Assembly (NCBI GenBank): GCA_002407905.1
Contig: DHPL01000034.1
Coordinates: 11,203-29,896, forward strand
Direction: 5' to 3'
From: Anaerolineaceae bacterium UBA5365
GTDB lineage: Bacteria; Chloroflexota; Anaerolineae; Anaerolineales; Anaerolineaceae
Length of the DNA stretch: 18,694 nt
In this document: positions 1 through 7,114 of the stretch, piece by piece
Position numbering within the stretch: position 1 is the stretch's first letter
How the letters are laid out: each line of letters opens with the position of its first letter
Notes under the pieces: generated by a model
The model's input: only the letters and a program-made list of their open reading frames with translations
Databases searched by the model: none
What the model was told of the DNA's origin: nothing
Program-made: the position numbers and the translations under genes

Positions 1-54
1 GCTGGTCTTATGGCGCTGACCAGGGGTTTTTGGTTTGTAAACTTTAACTGCCAT
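1..54 (-). CDS. rplB: 50S ribosomal protein L2, N-terminal fragment (cut by window edge)
   Basis: Only the first 18 codons are inside the window; they read MAVKVYKPKTPGQRHKTS, the typical start of bacterial L2, a 23S rRNA-binding protein near the peptidyl transferase centre. The ATG overlaps the rplW stop codon by one base (TAATG), so translation is probably coupled. The rest of the gene lies to the left of the window. Identification rests on this N-terminus and on its standard place after L23. Confidence 0.93.
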   Translation of the reverse strand, partial: MAVKVYKPKTPGQRHKTS

Positions 55-359
55 TATTCCACTCCTTCAAAGACAGGAATGCGGTCTCCCTCTTTGAGCG
101 TAACCACAGCTTTTTTCATTGCGGGCACCCGAATGCTCAGGCGGCGCGTTTTGCTGTTGCGCTTGCTCTTGGCGGGGAGTTTGATAACGTTGACGCGGAC
201 GACGTCCACATCGAATGCGGTCTCAACGGCGGTCTTGACCTGTTCGCGCGTGGCCGTGCCGGAAACTTCGAAGACATACTGGTGCAGTTTGCCAGCCAGA
301 TAGTTGCTCTTCTCGGTGACGATGGGGCGGCGCAGGATATCGAAAACGGTGCTGTTCAT
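54..359 (-). CDS. rplW: 50S ribosomal protein L23
   Basis: A 101-residue protein, normal for bacterial L23, which binds 23S rRNA domain III at the peptide exit tunnel and is a docking site for trigger factor and SRP. The N-terminus (MNSTVFDILRRPIVTEKS) has the family's 'rPivTEKs' signature, and the middle has the usual VNVIKLPAKSKRNSKTRR basic loop. An AGG about five bases before the ATG serves as ribosome binding site. It begins 12 bases after the rplD stop and overlaps the rplB start by one base, so it sits inside the rplC-rplD-rplW-rplB operon. Confidence 0.97.
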   Translation of the reverse strand: MNSTVFDILRRPIVTEKSNYLAGKLHQYVFEVSGTATREQVKTAVETAFDVDVVRVNVIKLPAKSKRNSKTRRLSIRVPAMKKAVVTLKEGDRIPVFEGVE

Positions 360-371
360 TTCGCCTACTTT

Positions 372-1001
372 CTAACCCAGGTAGCTCTTGATCACGTCGA
401 GCGCGGCCAGGGGAATGATCACTTTCTCGTAGCGCAGCAAATCGCGGATGTTGAGATAGTTGGCCAGCAGCAATTTGCTATCGGCCAGGTTGCGTCCGCT
501 TTTGATCATGGCGCTGTTGGCTTCGGATTTGTCCGGCACCAGAATGAGCGCTTTGGCGTCGCCGGTCAAGGCTTTCACGGCCTGGGCCATGGCTGCGGTC
601 TTGGCGCCGACTTCGTTGAAGTCGCTCACCATCACCAGGCCATCCTGGCTGGCCTTAACGCTCAGGGCAGAGCGCAGTGCAGCCCGGCGCATCTTGCGCG
701 GCATTTCCTGGCTGTAATCGCGCGGTTTGGGTGTGTGCACCCTTCCGCCGCCCACGAACTGGGTGGAAATCATGCTGCCGGCACGGGCGCGACCAGTACC
801 CTTTTGTTTCCAGGGCTTGCGGCCGCCGCCGCGTACTTCGCCGCGGCGCTTGGTGCTGTGGGTTCCCAGGCGGGCATTGGCCATTTGGCGCAGGAAAGCC
901 TGGTGCATCAGATCTACGTTGATCTTGGCCGCGAAGATTTCGTCGGGCAGTTCAACGCTGCTTGCTTTTTCACCTTTAAGATTGAAAACGTCAACTTTCA
1001 T
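372..1001 (-). CDS. rplD: 50S ribosomal protein L4
   Basis: L4, about 209 residues, binds 23S rRNA domain I and extends a loop into the exit tunnel. The conserved central loop is clear: RGGGRKPWKQKGTGRARAGS followed by the PKPRDYS segment. In some bacteria L4 also represses its own operon. An in-frame ATG lies four codons upstream (1013), but a GGAG sits at the right distance from the ATG at 1001 and falls inside the coding sequence of the longer version, so 1001 is chosen. The gene starts 23 bases after the rplC stop. Confidence 0.96.
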   Translation of the reverse strand: MKVDVFNLKGEKASSVELPDEIFAAKINVDLMHQAFLRQMANARLGTHSTKRRGEVRGGGRKPWKQKGTGRARAGSMISTQFVGGGRVHTPKPRDYSQEMPRKMRRAALRSALSVKASQDGLVMVSDFNEVGAKTAAMAQAVKALTGDAKALILVPDKSEANSAMIKSGRNLADSKLLLANYLNIRDLLRYEKVIIPLAALDVIKSYLG

Positions 1002-1024
1002 GTTAATCTCCATTCACAAGCGGC

Positions 1025-1657
1025 TTACTGCTTGCGCGCCTCTTTGATCACTACCGTGCCGCCTTTGGGGCCAGGCACAGAGCCGTGGATGGCGATCAGG
1101 TTGCGTTCGGCATCCACCAGAGCCACACGGACGTGGCTGGAGGTCACCCGTTCATTGCCCATGCGGCCAGGGCCGCGTTTGCCTTTGAACACGCGCCCGG
1201 GCGTGGTGGTGGCGCCTGAGGAACCAGGCGAGCGCTGCCGGTCAGACTGACCGTGCGTGCGCGGACCGCCGCCAAAGCCGTGGCGTTTCATCGCGCCGGC
1301 AAAACCCTTGCCCTTGCTAACGCCAACAACATCAACATACTCGCCTGCGCTGAAAACATCGGCTTTCAGCTCGCTGCCGGCGCTTACTTCGCCCATCTTC
1401 TTGGTGCGAAACTCGCTCAGGACGCGAACAGGAGGCAGGTTATTTGTTTTGAGGTGACCAAGTTCACCCTTGGTCAAGCGAGAAGGTTTGGTTTCGCCAA
1501 AAGCCAGCTGAACCGCGGAATAGCCGTCGGTCTCAGGAGTCTTCACCTGGGAAACAAAACAAGGCCCAGCTTCGAGAAGGGTCACCGGAATGGCGGCACC
1601 ATTTTCATCGAAGATCTGGGTCATACCGATCTTTCGGCCAATAAGCCCTTTGAACAT
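1025..1657 (-). CDS. rplC: 50S ribosomal protein L3
   Basis: L3, about 210 residues, is an early-assembly 23S rRNA-binding protein whose finger approaches the peptidyl transferase centre. The N-terminal FKGLIGRKIGMTQIF and the central KGFAGAMKRHGFGGGPRTHG finger are diagnostic; the GQSD glutamine that PrmB methylates in some bacteria is present. An ATG at 1669 is in frame, but GGAG with six-base spacing favours 1657. L3 normally follows rpsJ directly. Here rpsJ is about 14.5 kb upstream (16187-16495), and rplC is instead the first gene behind its own promoter at 1825-1853. Confidence 0.96.
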   Translation of the reverse strand: MFKGLIGRKIGMTQIFDENGAAIPVTLLEAGPCFVSQVKTPETDGYSAVQLAFGETKPSRLTKGELGHLKTNNLPPVRVLSEFRTKKMGEVSAGSELKADVFSAGEYVDVVGVSKGKGFAGAMKRHGFGGGPRTHGQSDRQRSPGSSGATTTPGRVFKGKRGPGRMGNERVTSSHVRVALVDAERNLIAIHGSVPGPKGGTVVIKEARKQ

Positions 1658-1818
1658 ACTATTCTCCATTTCACTTTTTATCTCGCGAGACTGTCAGCTT
1701 GGGCCAGCTGCATCATCTCCGCACAACCCAGTTAATGTTGCCTGTGTAGCTTTTCTGCCCACGCAGCATTCATTCTTAGGTTGCCATACACACAATTAAA
1801 CACCCCTTCCAGGGGCGA
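1658..1818 (-). promoter_or_regulatory. 5' leader of the rplC operon with small dyads
   Basis: If transcription starts about seven bases after the -10 box, the rplC mRNA has a leader of roughly 160 nt without a convincing ORF. It holds a small hairpin near the 5' end (CCCCT-TCC-AGGGG, 1803-1815), a CAGCT/AGCTG repeat with a six-base loop (1695-1710) and a perfect 10-bp palindrome TCTCGCGAGA (1681-1690) 24 bases before the start codon. Leaders of this size often carry ribosomal-protein autoregulation (L4 in E. coli S10), but I recognise no known binding motif, so the role is open. Confidence 0.35.
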
Positions 1819-1824
1819 AATAGT

Positions 1825-1853
1825 ATTCTAAACGAGTAGAGGGGAAGAGTCAA
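1825..1853 (-). promoter_or_regulatory. Sigma-70 type promoter of rplC-rplD-rplW-rplB
   Basis: On the minus strand TTGACT (1853-1848), a 17-base spacer and TAGAAT (1830-1825) give 5/6 matches in each box with ideal spacing. This supplies a start for the S10-type genes now separated from rpsJ. The -35 box straddles the edge of the AT-rich block: its TTGA is also the end of the inverted repeat at 1850-1865. Confidence 0.72.
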
Positions 1854-1865
1854 GCACTTTTAAGC
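1850..1865 (+). repeat. Left copy of imperfect inverted repeat flanking the salvage block
   Basis: TCAAGCACTTTTAAGC. The reverse complement of 11063-11078 is TCAAGCCTTTTTAAGC, identical at 14 of 16 positions. The two copies face each other at the edges of the AT-richer block. No clear target-site duplication is seen outside them, and pairs this similar can occur by chance in a window of this size. Confidence 0.35.
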
Positions 1866-1873
1866 CAAAATTC

Positions 1874-1888
1874 CTATGTGATTCATAG
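1874..1888 (-). terminator. Weak hairpin after the MFS gene
   Basis: CTATG-TGATT-CATAG forms a 5-bp stem and is followed on the minus strand by GAATTTTGG. The stem is short and the T-run broken, so it is at best a weak terminator. No stronger one lies between the MFS stop (1942) and the rplC promoter, so read-through into rplC is possible. Confidence 0.25.
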
Positions 1889-1941
1889 CCAATTCGCGGC
1901 AATCGGTAATCACTTATCCATGCGCACGTGAAAATCAACCT

Positions 1942-3159
1942 TTAAGGGTCTATGAATGCTGCTTTTGAATTTGATCGTGAGGTAGCCATAACGATTAGCA
2001 ATGCAACTCCGCTGAATAATAGCATCATAAGCATTGCAGGGCGATAGTCCCCCATCGAGGTGCGAAGCCAGCCAGCTACTGCATTACCGATATATGAGGC
2101 AATAATGATGTGGGTATTCGTGATACCTAAATTCATGCCGAAGTTGGTAGAACCATATTTGGTTTTTAGGTAAGCCCCCGCAAGCACAGACCCACCGCCG
2201 TTAACAATTCCTGCGAACACAAAGCTAAAAACCAAAAGCCAGACGACCTTGTTGGAATATGCCAAGTATCCAAATACTGCCGATGCCATGGTAATAATCG
2301 ACAGCCAGTTGCGAAGTTTCTTCGCCTTGATAATCTCATAGATTTTTCCAATGGCTAACCTAGAAACCCCATTAAAGGCAGACACAAGGCCAGCAATCCA
2401 AGCCGCTGTTTGATCCGTAGTTCCCAGATCCTTCGCAAGTAATGCAGAATGTCCAATCACGATCATGTTAGCAGAAGTGATTGCCACAAACCAAAGAAAC
2501 ATCAACAAGTAGCTCGGATCTTTTACCATCTCCCTTGGTCCCAAATCGTTTGCACTCCGGTCGGTATTTTTTGCAATCTCTACCTCGGGCTTCCGTGAAA
2601 AAATAAATGCGGCTATTATGGAACTAATACCAAATAACCAAGCAAGGTTGCTGAAGAGAGCTCTCCAGGATACGGTTTCCATCAATCTGGCAGCAACTGT
2701 TCCTAATATCATGCCACCTAAGCCAAATCCCATAAGCAGAAGTCCGCTCGCAAGCCCCAAGTTTTTTGTGAAATGATCGAGGGCATAGGCTAAAACAGCG
2801 TTGTACACCATGCCAATGCCAAAACCAACCAAAAGTCCATAACTAAGATAGAGCGAAGTGATAGTCTGAACTCTTGCGGCAAATGTAAAACCTAGGAAAA
2901 ATAGAACAGCCGGTATCCCAAAGACAATAAATGAATTGGTTTTCTTTTTCAAAAAACCGGCAAATATTTGCCCTAAGATGGAAATACTGAGGGAAATCGT
3001 GAATACCAGCGAAGTATCTTTACGATTAAATCCCAAATCTTTCTCAATTGGAGTGATAAAAATGGACCAACTAAAGATCAGTCCGGCCAAGACCATTATC
3101 AGGAAGCCAATTAAAAGAATTTGCCAGGCCTTTTGGCCGGATTCTGATCTGTTGCTCAT
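1942..3159 (-). CDS. MFS transporter, oxalate/formate antiporter (OFA)-like family
   Basis: A 405-residue protein with about 12 hydrophobic segments and no signal peptide, so an inner-membrane major facilitator. The N-terminal stretch around residues 25-70 (FSWSIFITPIEKDLGFNRKD, then FTISLSISILGQIFAGF) resembles OFA-family carriers, which mostly exchange small carboxylates. The usual MFS loop 2-3 motif is degenerate (FLKKKTNSF). Its ATG overlaps the stop of the MtnA-like gene (ATGA), so it is the last gene of the salvage operon. A plausible but unproven job is export or exchange of a two-carbon product of the aldolase step, such as acetate or methylthioacetate; it could also be a second importer. 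Family assignment is firm at MFS level, moderate at OFA level. Confidence 0.8.
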   Translation of the reverse strand: MSNRSESGQKAWQILLIGFLIMVLAGLIFSWSIFITPIEKDLGFNRKDTSLVFTISLSISILGQIFAGFLKKKTNSFIVFGIPAVLFFLGFTFAARVQTITSLYLSYGLLVGFGIGMVYNAVLAYALDHFTKNLGLASGLLLMGFGLGGMILGTVAARLMETVSWRALFSNLAWLFGISSIIAAFIFSRKPEVEIAKNTDRSANDLGPREMVKDPSYLLMFLWFVAITSANMIVIGHSALLAKDLGTTDQTAAWIAGLVSAFNGVSRLAIGKIYEIIKAKKLRNWLSIITMASAVFGYLAYSNKVVWLLVFSFVFAGIVNGGGSVLAGAYLKTKYGSTNFGMNLGITNTHIIIASYIGNAVAGWLRTSMGDYRPAMLMMLLFSGVALLIVMATSRSNSKAAFIDP

Positions 3160-4184
3160 CCAAAATGTTGCTTCAAATCAAACGCTGAAAAAACTCCTTT
3201 AGTTGTTACTACACCGGAACACATGTGAGGAGGGGTTACATCAAAAGCTGGGTAATATGCCTTTACCGCCGGCTTCACAAATGTTGTGCCGAACAATGTG
3301 GTTACTTGAGAATGATCACGCTCTTCAATTTTAACAGTGTCGATTGTTGGGTGGGCAGGATTAGGCGTTCCTGTAACATAATATGGGATACCCCAGTAAT
3401 TTGCCGCAAGCGCTATTTGAAATGTTCCAATTTTGTTGACTATATGACCATCCATCGAGATAACATCCGCAGCCGACGTGAATACATCCACCTTCTTATT
3501 CTTTAGGATATAGCCGGGCATATTATCTGTAATGACATGGACTGAATGACCCATATCGCTTAGTACACTGGAAGTTAACCTTCCACCTTGTAAATATGGT
3601 CTTGTCTCAGGACAGATGAAGTCAATCTTTTTGTTTTGGTTTCGGATTTCAAGGCACATCAGCCCCAGAATAGTCTCAGCATAGCATTGGGTCATCACTG
3701 TGCCCTGATTCGGGAATAAGTTGACCAAGTGATGAGCAGTTTTTTTAGTTGAGGCATAACGAGCGTTGATCCCTTCGATTGCGTTATCAAATGCTGCTTG
3801 TAGAGGATCGCTTCCTTCCCCCAGGGCAATTTCAATCGCTTTCAAACTGGAATTAGTGACAGCTTCCATCCTGGCAACTGTAGTAGGACGCGGATGAGAA
3901 AGCGTGTATGCCGCCCGACGCCCATAATCTAGAATATCCAAGTTCTCTCTTTGGGCAATAGAAACTGCTAAAACCATCCCCATTGCAGCAGCAAAATAGG
4001 GCCCCCCACTTTGAGTAACCATATCCTTTATTGCCTGGGCGACTTCTTCGGGAGTACGGCAAACAACATGCTCTTCTTTCCAGGGGTAGACTCTTCGGTC
4101 GAGAATTTTCACTGTTTCGCCATCGAACCAGGCAATATTCTCGAATCTCAATAAATATGCCAAATCTTTATCTTGTCTTTCCAT
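3156..4184 (-). CDS. MtnA-like sugar-1-phosphate isomerase (5-methylthioribose-1-P / 5-deoxyribose-1-P type)
   Basis: A 342-residue member of the eIF2B-like/MtnA fold, which turns the aldose-1-phosphate into the ketose-1-phosphate. Both catalytic residues of the family are visible: Cys167 in GTVMTQC and Asp220 in ITDNMPGY. Other MtnA landmarks are ETRPYLQGGRLTS (193-205), NKIGTFQIALAA (250-261) and FDVTPPH (314-320). The N-terminal RGAPAIG motif of classical MtnA is replaced by QSGGPYF (about 58-64), so this is a divergent subgroup, and the 5-substituent may differ from methylthio. It sits 53 bases after the aldolase gene and overlaps the MFS gene by four bases. With the kinase and aldolase beside it, a DHAP-shunt role is likely; it could equally be called 5-deoxyribose-1-phosphate isomerase (DrdI-like). 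Confidence 0.85.
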   Translation of the reverse strand: MERQDKDLAYLLRFENIAWFDGETVKILDRRVYPWKEEHVVCRTPEEVAQAIKDMVTQSGGPYFAAAMGMVLAVSIAQRENLDILDYGRRAAYTLSHPRPTTVARMEAVTNSSLKAIEIALGEGSDPLQAAFDNAIEGINARYASTKKTAHHLVNLFPNQGTVMTQCYAETILGLMCLEIRNQNKKIDFICPETRPYLQGGRLTSSVLSDMGHSVHVITDNMPGYILKNKKVDVFTSAADVISMDGHIVNKIGTFQIALAANYWGIPYYVTGTPNPAHPTIDTVKIEERDHSQVTTLFGTTFVKPAVKAYYPAFDVTPPHMCSGVVTTKGVFSAFDLKQHFG

Positions 4185-4237
4185 TGACTTCCGCCTCTCT
4201 ATATACTGCTGTCTAAATTAGTCGCTGGTCATTCCGC

Positions 4238-4879
4238 CTATTTTGATTGCCGTTTTCGAATCCTTTGATTCATCATCTCTTCAAGGTCGGCAGGAATGGG
4301 TTTGATCGTGCCTCCGATCATTGCGAGTTTACAAATCTTTGCAGCATCTTCTGCGTATTCTGCTCGGATAAAGGCAGTTTCTATGTCTTCTCCAATTGCT
4401 ACCACACCATGGTTACCCATCAAACATGCATTCTTTCCTCGGATTCCCTCCACTACACCGGCAGCCAAATCGTCGGTACCTGGTAAAACAACCGGAACGC
4501 AAGGCACCTCACCGCCGAGGAAGGGAATCATTTCAATCAATACTAAAGGGATAGAGCAGTTATTAACTGCAAACGAGGTGGCATAAGGCGAGTGTGTGTG
4601 CACCACACTCTTTGCCAGCCCCGCTTTGTAGATTGCCCTGTGGAGGGGATTTTCAGATGAAGCGGCATATCTACCTTCGATTCTATTGCCCTCAATGTCC
4701 GTCACAACAATATCTTCAATTTGCATGGTTTCATACCGGACGCTCGTCGGAGTGATTACAACGACACCAAAATCTGGCAGATAAATGCTTAGATTTCCAC
4801 TAGTACCAGCAAATAACATCTGGTCATAGGCTTTTTTCGCCCAGAAGAGGACTTTTTGTTTTGCCGTAGATATGTCCAT
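4238..4879 (-). CDS. Class II aldolase (fuculose-1-phosphate aldolase / DHAP-shunt type)
   Basis: A 213-residue cytosolic protein of the class II aldolase/adducin family. Visible are the phosphate-binding GTSGNLS (25-31), the SSENPLH segment with catalytic-type Glu76, and zinc ligands His94 and His96 (HTHSPYAT) and His157 (GNHGVV). In this context it would split 5-methylthioribulose-1-P or 5-deoxyribulose-1-P into DHAP and methylthioacetaldehyde or acetaldehyde. The related dehydratase MtnB shares the fold, but SSENPLHRAIYK and HTHSPYAT look more like fuculose aldolase than MtnB, and none of the later methionine-salvage genes (mtnW, mtnX, mtnC, mtnD) is nearby. Its ATG lies one base after the mtnK stop, so translation is probably coupled. 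Confidence 0.85.
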   Translation of the reverse strand: MDISTAKQKVLFWAKKAYDQMLFAGTSGNLSIYLPDFGVVVITPTSVRYETMQIEDIVVTDIEGNRIEGRYAASSENPLHRAIYKAGLAKSVVHTHSPYATSFAVNNCSIPLVLIEMIPFLGGEVPCVPVVLPGTDDLAAGVVEGIRGKNACLMGNHGVVAIGEDIETAFIRAEYAEDAAKICKLAMIGGTIKPIPADLEEMMNQRIRKRQSK

Positions 4880-4880
4880 T

Positions 4881-6110
4881 CTATTTCCACCTTGCCGATT
4901 TCTCGAATATCTTTCTAATGGTCTCGGATATATCAGCCCCTGATCCGAAACTAGTTCGGTTGATAATAAACTCTCTGGCTGCTTCCATCAGAATACGTTC
5001 AGCTAAAGCCCGCAGTCCGGTAGGCTTGATAGTGGTGACATCTACCACTTTAGCGGTTCCAATTACACGCCTGTTGATTTCTAAGCCAGTCACGCCTAAA
5101 GAATCAGACACTAAACTTCGCAGATACGTTTTCTGAAAAGAGTGTGTGGAGAAAGAACCTAAAGTATTACGCACTTTGATTATTTCTCCAAATTTATGGA
5201 TGAATTGATCGATGCTTTCTTCAACTGCGAGTTGGACCCATGGTAGAAATTCTGGGTTTCTCGTTGGGTTGCTATCTCTTCGAACGTATGCCCGTACCCA
5301 AGCAAAAATCAGATTGGCCAGAACGTTCCCCACGTCATAACCTATAGGGCCAAAAAAAGCAAATTCAGGGTCGATGATTTTAGTATGGGCCTGATCCACA
5401 AAAATCGAGCCGGTATGCAAGTCGCCGTGAATTAATGCTTGTGCATTGGTCATGAAATCCAATTTCAAGGCTGCCACCTCGTCGAGAAGCCGCTCGTCCT
5501 TTTGATATTCATCATTTACAAAGCTGAGGTTTTCTGGGCTTATGGAAGTATTCGTCGCAGGCGTGAAATAAGGATCTGTGTAGACCAATCTCTCGCTAAT
5601 ATCGCACATCGCCGGGTTAATAAATCTCCCTACCAAGGCTTTTTTCTCCGCGGAAGGCAATACGAAGTCTGTTGTATTCGCAAGCGTTTTTGCCATAAAA
5701 TCGGTGATGTTGTCCGAAAATAATGGAAAAGTCTCCTCTTCCATCAGAGCGTAACGCATTATTTGCAGCCCACTCAAATCCTCCATAATCACTGCAGCCA
5801 TCACCGGGTCATATAGATAAACTTCCGGAACCAAACCAGGAGCGAGTTTGTTCTCGTAAACCAGCAATTCCGCCTCAATTCGATTCCGGTCCAGATCCAA
5901 AGCTCTCTTGGATAGCCTAGTTGCGGTATCTGCCTGTTTTACGACGACAGACCTTCCACTAGCCGGCGACCAAACCTTGGAGACATAGTTAACGTTTCCA
6001 TCGCCTATGTCTTTCCAGAGTAATTCCTCCTCATCTTCGAATAAATCTGTACTAGTTTTGACGTATTCAATAAGATCTTTTTCTCTCATCAGGAAGTGAG
6101 CGGTGTACAT
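4881..6110 (-). CDS. mtnK: 5-methylthioribose kinase
   Basis: A 409-residue kinase of the aminoglycoside-phosphotransferase fold that phosphorylates C1 of 5-methylthioribose, and possibly of 5-deoxyribose. Evidence includes the N-lobe loop IGDGNVNYV (35-43), Lys58 in VVVKQAD, the catalytic loop IHGDLHTGS (227-235, Asp230), the metal-binding DPEFAF (248-253) and the twin-arginine INRRVIG (345-351) typical of MTR kinases. Length is close to that of B. subtilis MtnK. The start at 6110 has GAGAAGG eight bases upstream, inside the end of the permease gene; the internal Met8 has none. Permease stop and mtnK start are five bases apart, tying uptake to phosphorylation. The family call is firm; the choice of substrate is inference. 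Confidence 0.92.
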   Translation of the reverse strand: MYTAHFLMREKDLIEYVKTSTDLFEDEEELLWKDIGDGNVNYVSKVWSPASGRSVVVKQADTATRLSKRALDLDRNRIEAELLVYENKLAPGLVPEVYLYDPVMAAVIMEDLSGLQIMRYALMEEETFPLFSDNITDFMAKTLANTTDFVLPSAEKKALVGRFINPAMCDISERLVYTDPYFTPATNTSISPENLSFVNDEYQKDERLLDEVAALKLDFMTNAQALIHGDLHTGSIFVDQAHTKIIDPEFAFFGPIGYDVGNVLANLIFAWVRAYVRRDSNPTRNPEFLPWVQLAVEESIDQFIHKFGEIIKVRNTLGSFSTHSFQKTYLRSLVSDSLGVTGLEINRRVIGTAKVVDVTTIKPTGLRALAERILMEAAREFIINRTSFGSGADISETIRKIFEKSARWK

Positions 6111-6115
6111 AGGGT

Positions 6116-7114
6116 CTACCTTCTCGCGGATGAGTATGCAGAAGCCAGGGCGACAGCTAATACGATGCCCTTTACCATATCCAGTGAATAGTAAGGCACA
6201 GACATCATTATCAAGCCATTTTCGAGGATACCTACCAAGGCCGCGCCAATAAAAGTCCCGATCGCATTAGGTTTCTCCGCTCCTGCTATCGACCTTCCGA
6301 TAAAGACAGCAGAAATAGCTGGCATCGAAAAACCAGCGGCTCCTTGGATTTGTGCAGACATATTCCTGGAAGCCACAAGAATACCCCCAAGCGCTATGAA
6401 AAATGTAGCCAAGATACCTGCAAACAATCTGTAACGCTGTACTGGTATGCCAGATAGTCTTGCAGCTTCTTTGTTTTCACCAGTTGCGTAAATGAAACGT
6501 CCATATTTGGTGTAGGTTAAGAATATGTGGGCAAGCAGAACAACTACGATCATGATGATGATGATTGTAGGAGCTTGGCCCATACTCTTGAACGCCTCTG
6601 GAATCTTGCCAAACGTTGGGCTCCCATCCGCGCGAGGCATTCCTTGACTCAACGCACCGCCTCCAGAATAAGTGAGCGAAAGACCATCGAGCATAAACAT
6701 CATAGCTAAGGTTGCCAATAGATCCGGTACTTTAAACCGAACTATCAACAGCATGGCCAGCAAGTTTGTAATGATTGCAGCAAGAATAGTGAGTGGAATT
6801 GATAACCACATTCCCACTTGGTGCCAAGTAAAGAAGCTTATGATTAAAACACCAGCCCAGGATGCCAATGATCCTGCTGAGAGGTCAAATCCTCCCACTG
6901 CCAGAGTTATGGTTAAACCAATCGCTATCGTTGTAGTTACAGAGATGGACCGTAAAATAGTTACGATATTACCAGGGCTTAAGAAAGTTTTAGGCATTGT
7001 AACAGCAAAGAAAACGAAAATAATTATTAAGGCTAGAACTGAGCCCCAATTAGAAAGGAATTTTTTATAATCAAACCCTGCTTTTGGTTTTGTGGCCTCT
7101 ACCGCATCATTCAT
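6116..7114 (-). CDS. Sugar ABC transporter permease (RbsC-like)
   Basis: A 332-residue integral membrane protein of the BPD_transp_2 family, with roughly eight to ten hydrophobic segments. The RbsC-type motif GGFDLSAGSLASWAG (about 74-88) is clear, as is the cytoplasmic coupling loop ATGENKEAARLSGIPVQRYR towards the C-terminal third, which contacts the ATPase. Systems of this class (ribose, galactose, AI-2) carry one or two such permeases; here only one is encoded, so it presumably forms a homodimer. Its ATG overlaps the ATPase stop by one base (TAATG). Cargo is inferred to be 5-methylthioribose, 5-deoxyribose or a related pentose from the kinase gene directly downstream. Confidence 0.9.
   Translation of the reverse strand: MNDAVEATKPKAGFDYKKFLSNWGSVLALIIIFVFFAVTMPKTFLSPGNIVTILRSISVTTTIAIGLTITLAVGGFDLSAGSLASWAGVLIISFFTWHQVGMWLSIPLTILAAIITNLLAMLLIVRFKVPDLLATLAMMFMLDGLSLTYSGGGALSQGMPRADGSPTFGKIPEAFKSMGQAPTIIIIMIVVVLLAHIFLTYTKYGRFIYATGENKEAARLSGIPVQRYRLFAGILATFFIALGGILVASRNMSAQIQGAAGFSMPAISAVFIGRSIAGAEKPNAIGTFIGAALVGILENGLIMMSVPYYSLDMVKGIVLAVALASAYSSARR

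Noticed and set aside
282..1250. Long plus-strand open frame opposite rplW, rplD and rplC
   Set aside because: Antisense to three clear ribosomal protein genes, low-complexity composition, no family resemblance; a shadow of GC-rich coding DNA.
4238..4879. MtnB (methylthioribulose-1-phosphate dehydratase) as identity of the class II aldolase
   Set aside because: Same fold, but SSENPLH and HTHSPYAT look like fuculose aldolase, and no later methionine-salvage genes are present. Not fully excluded.
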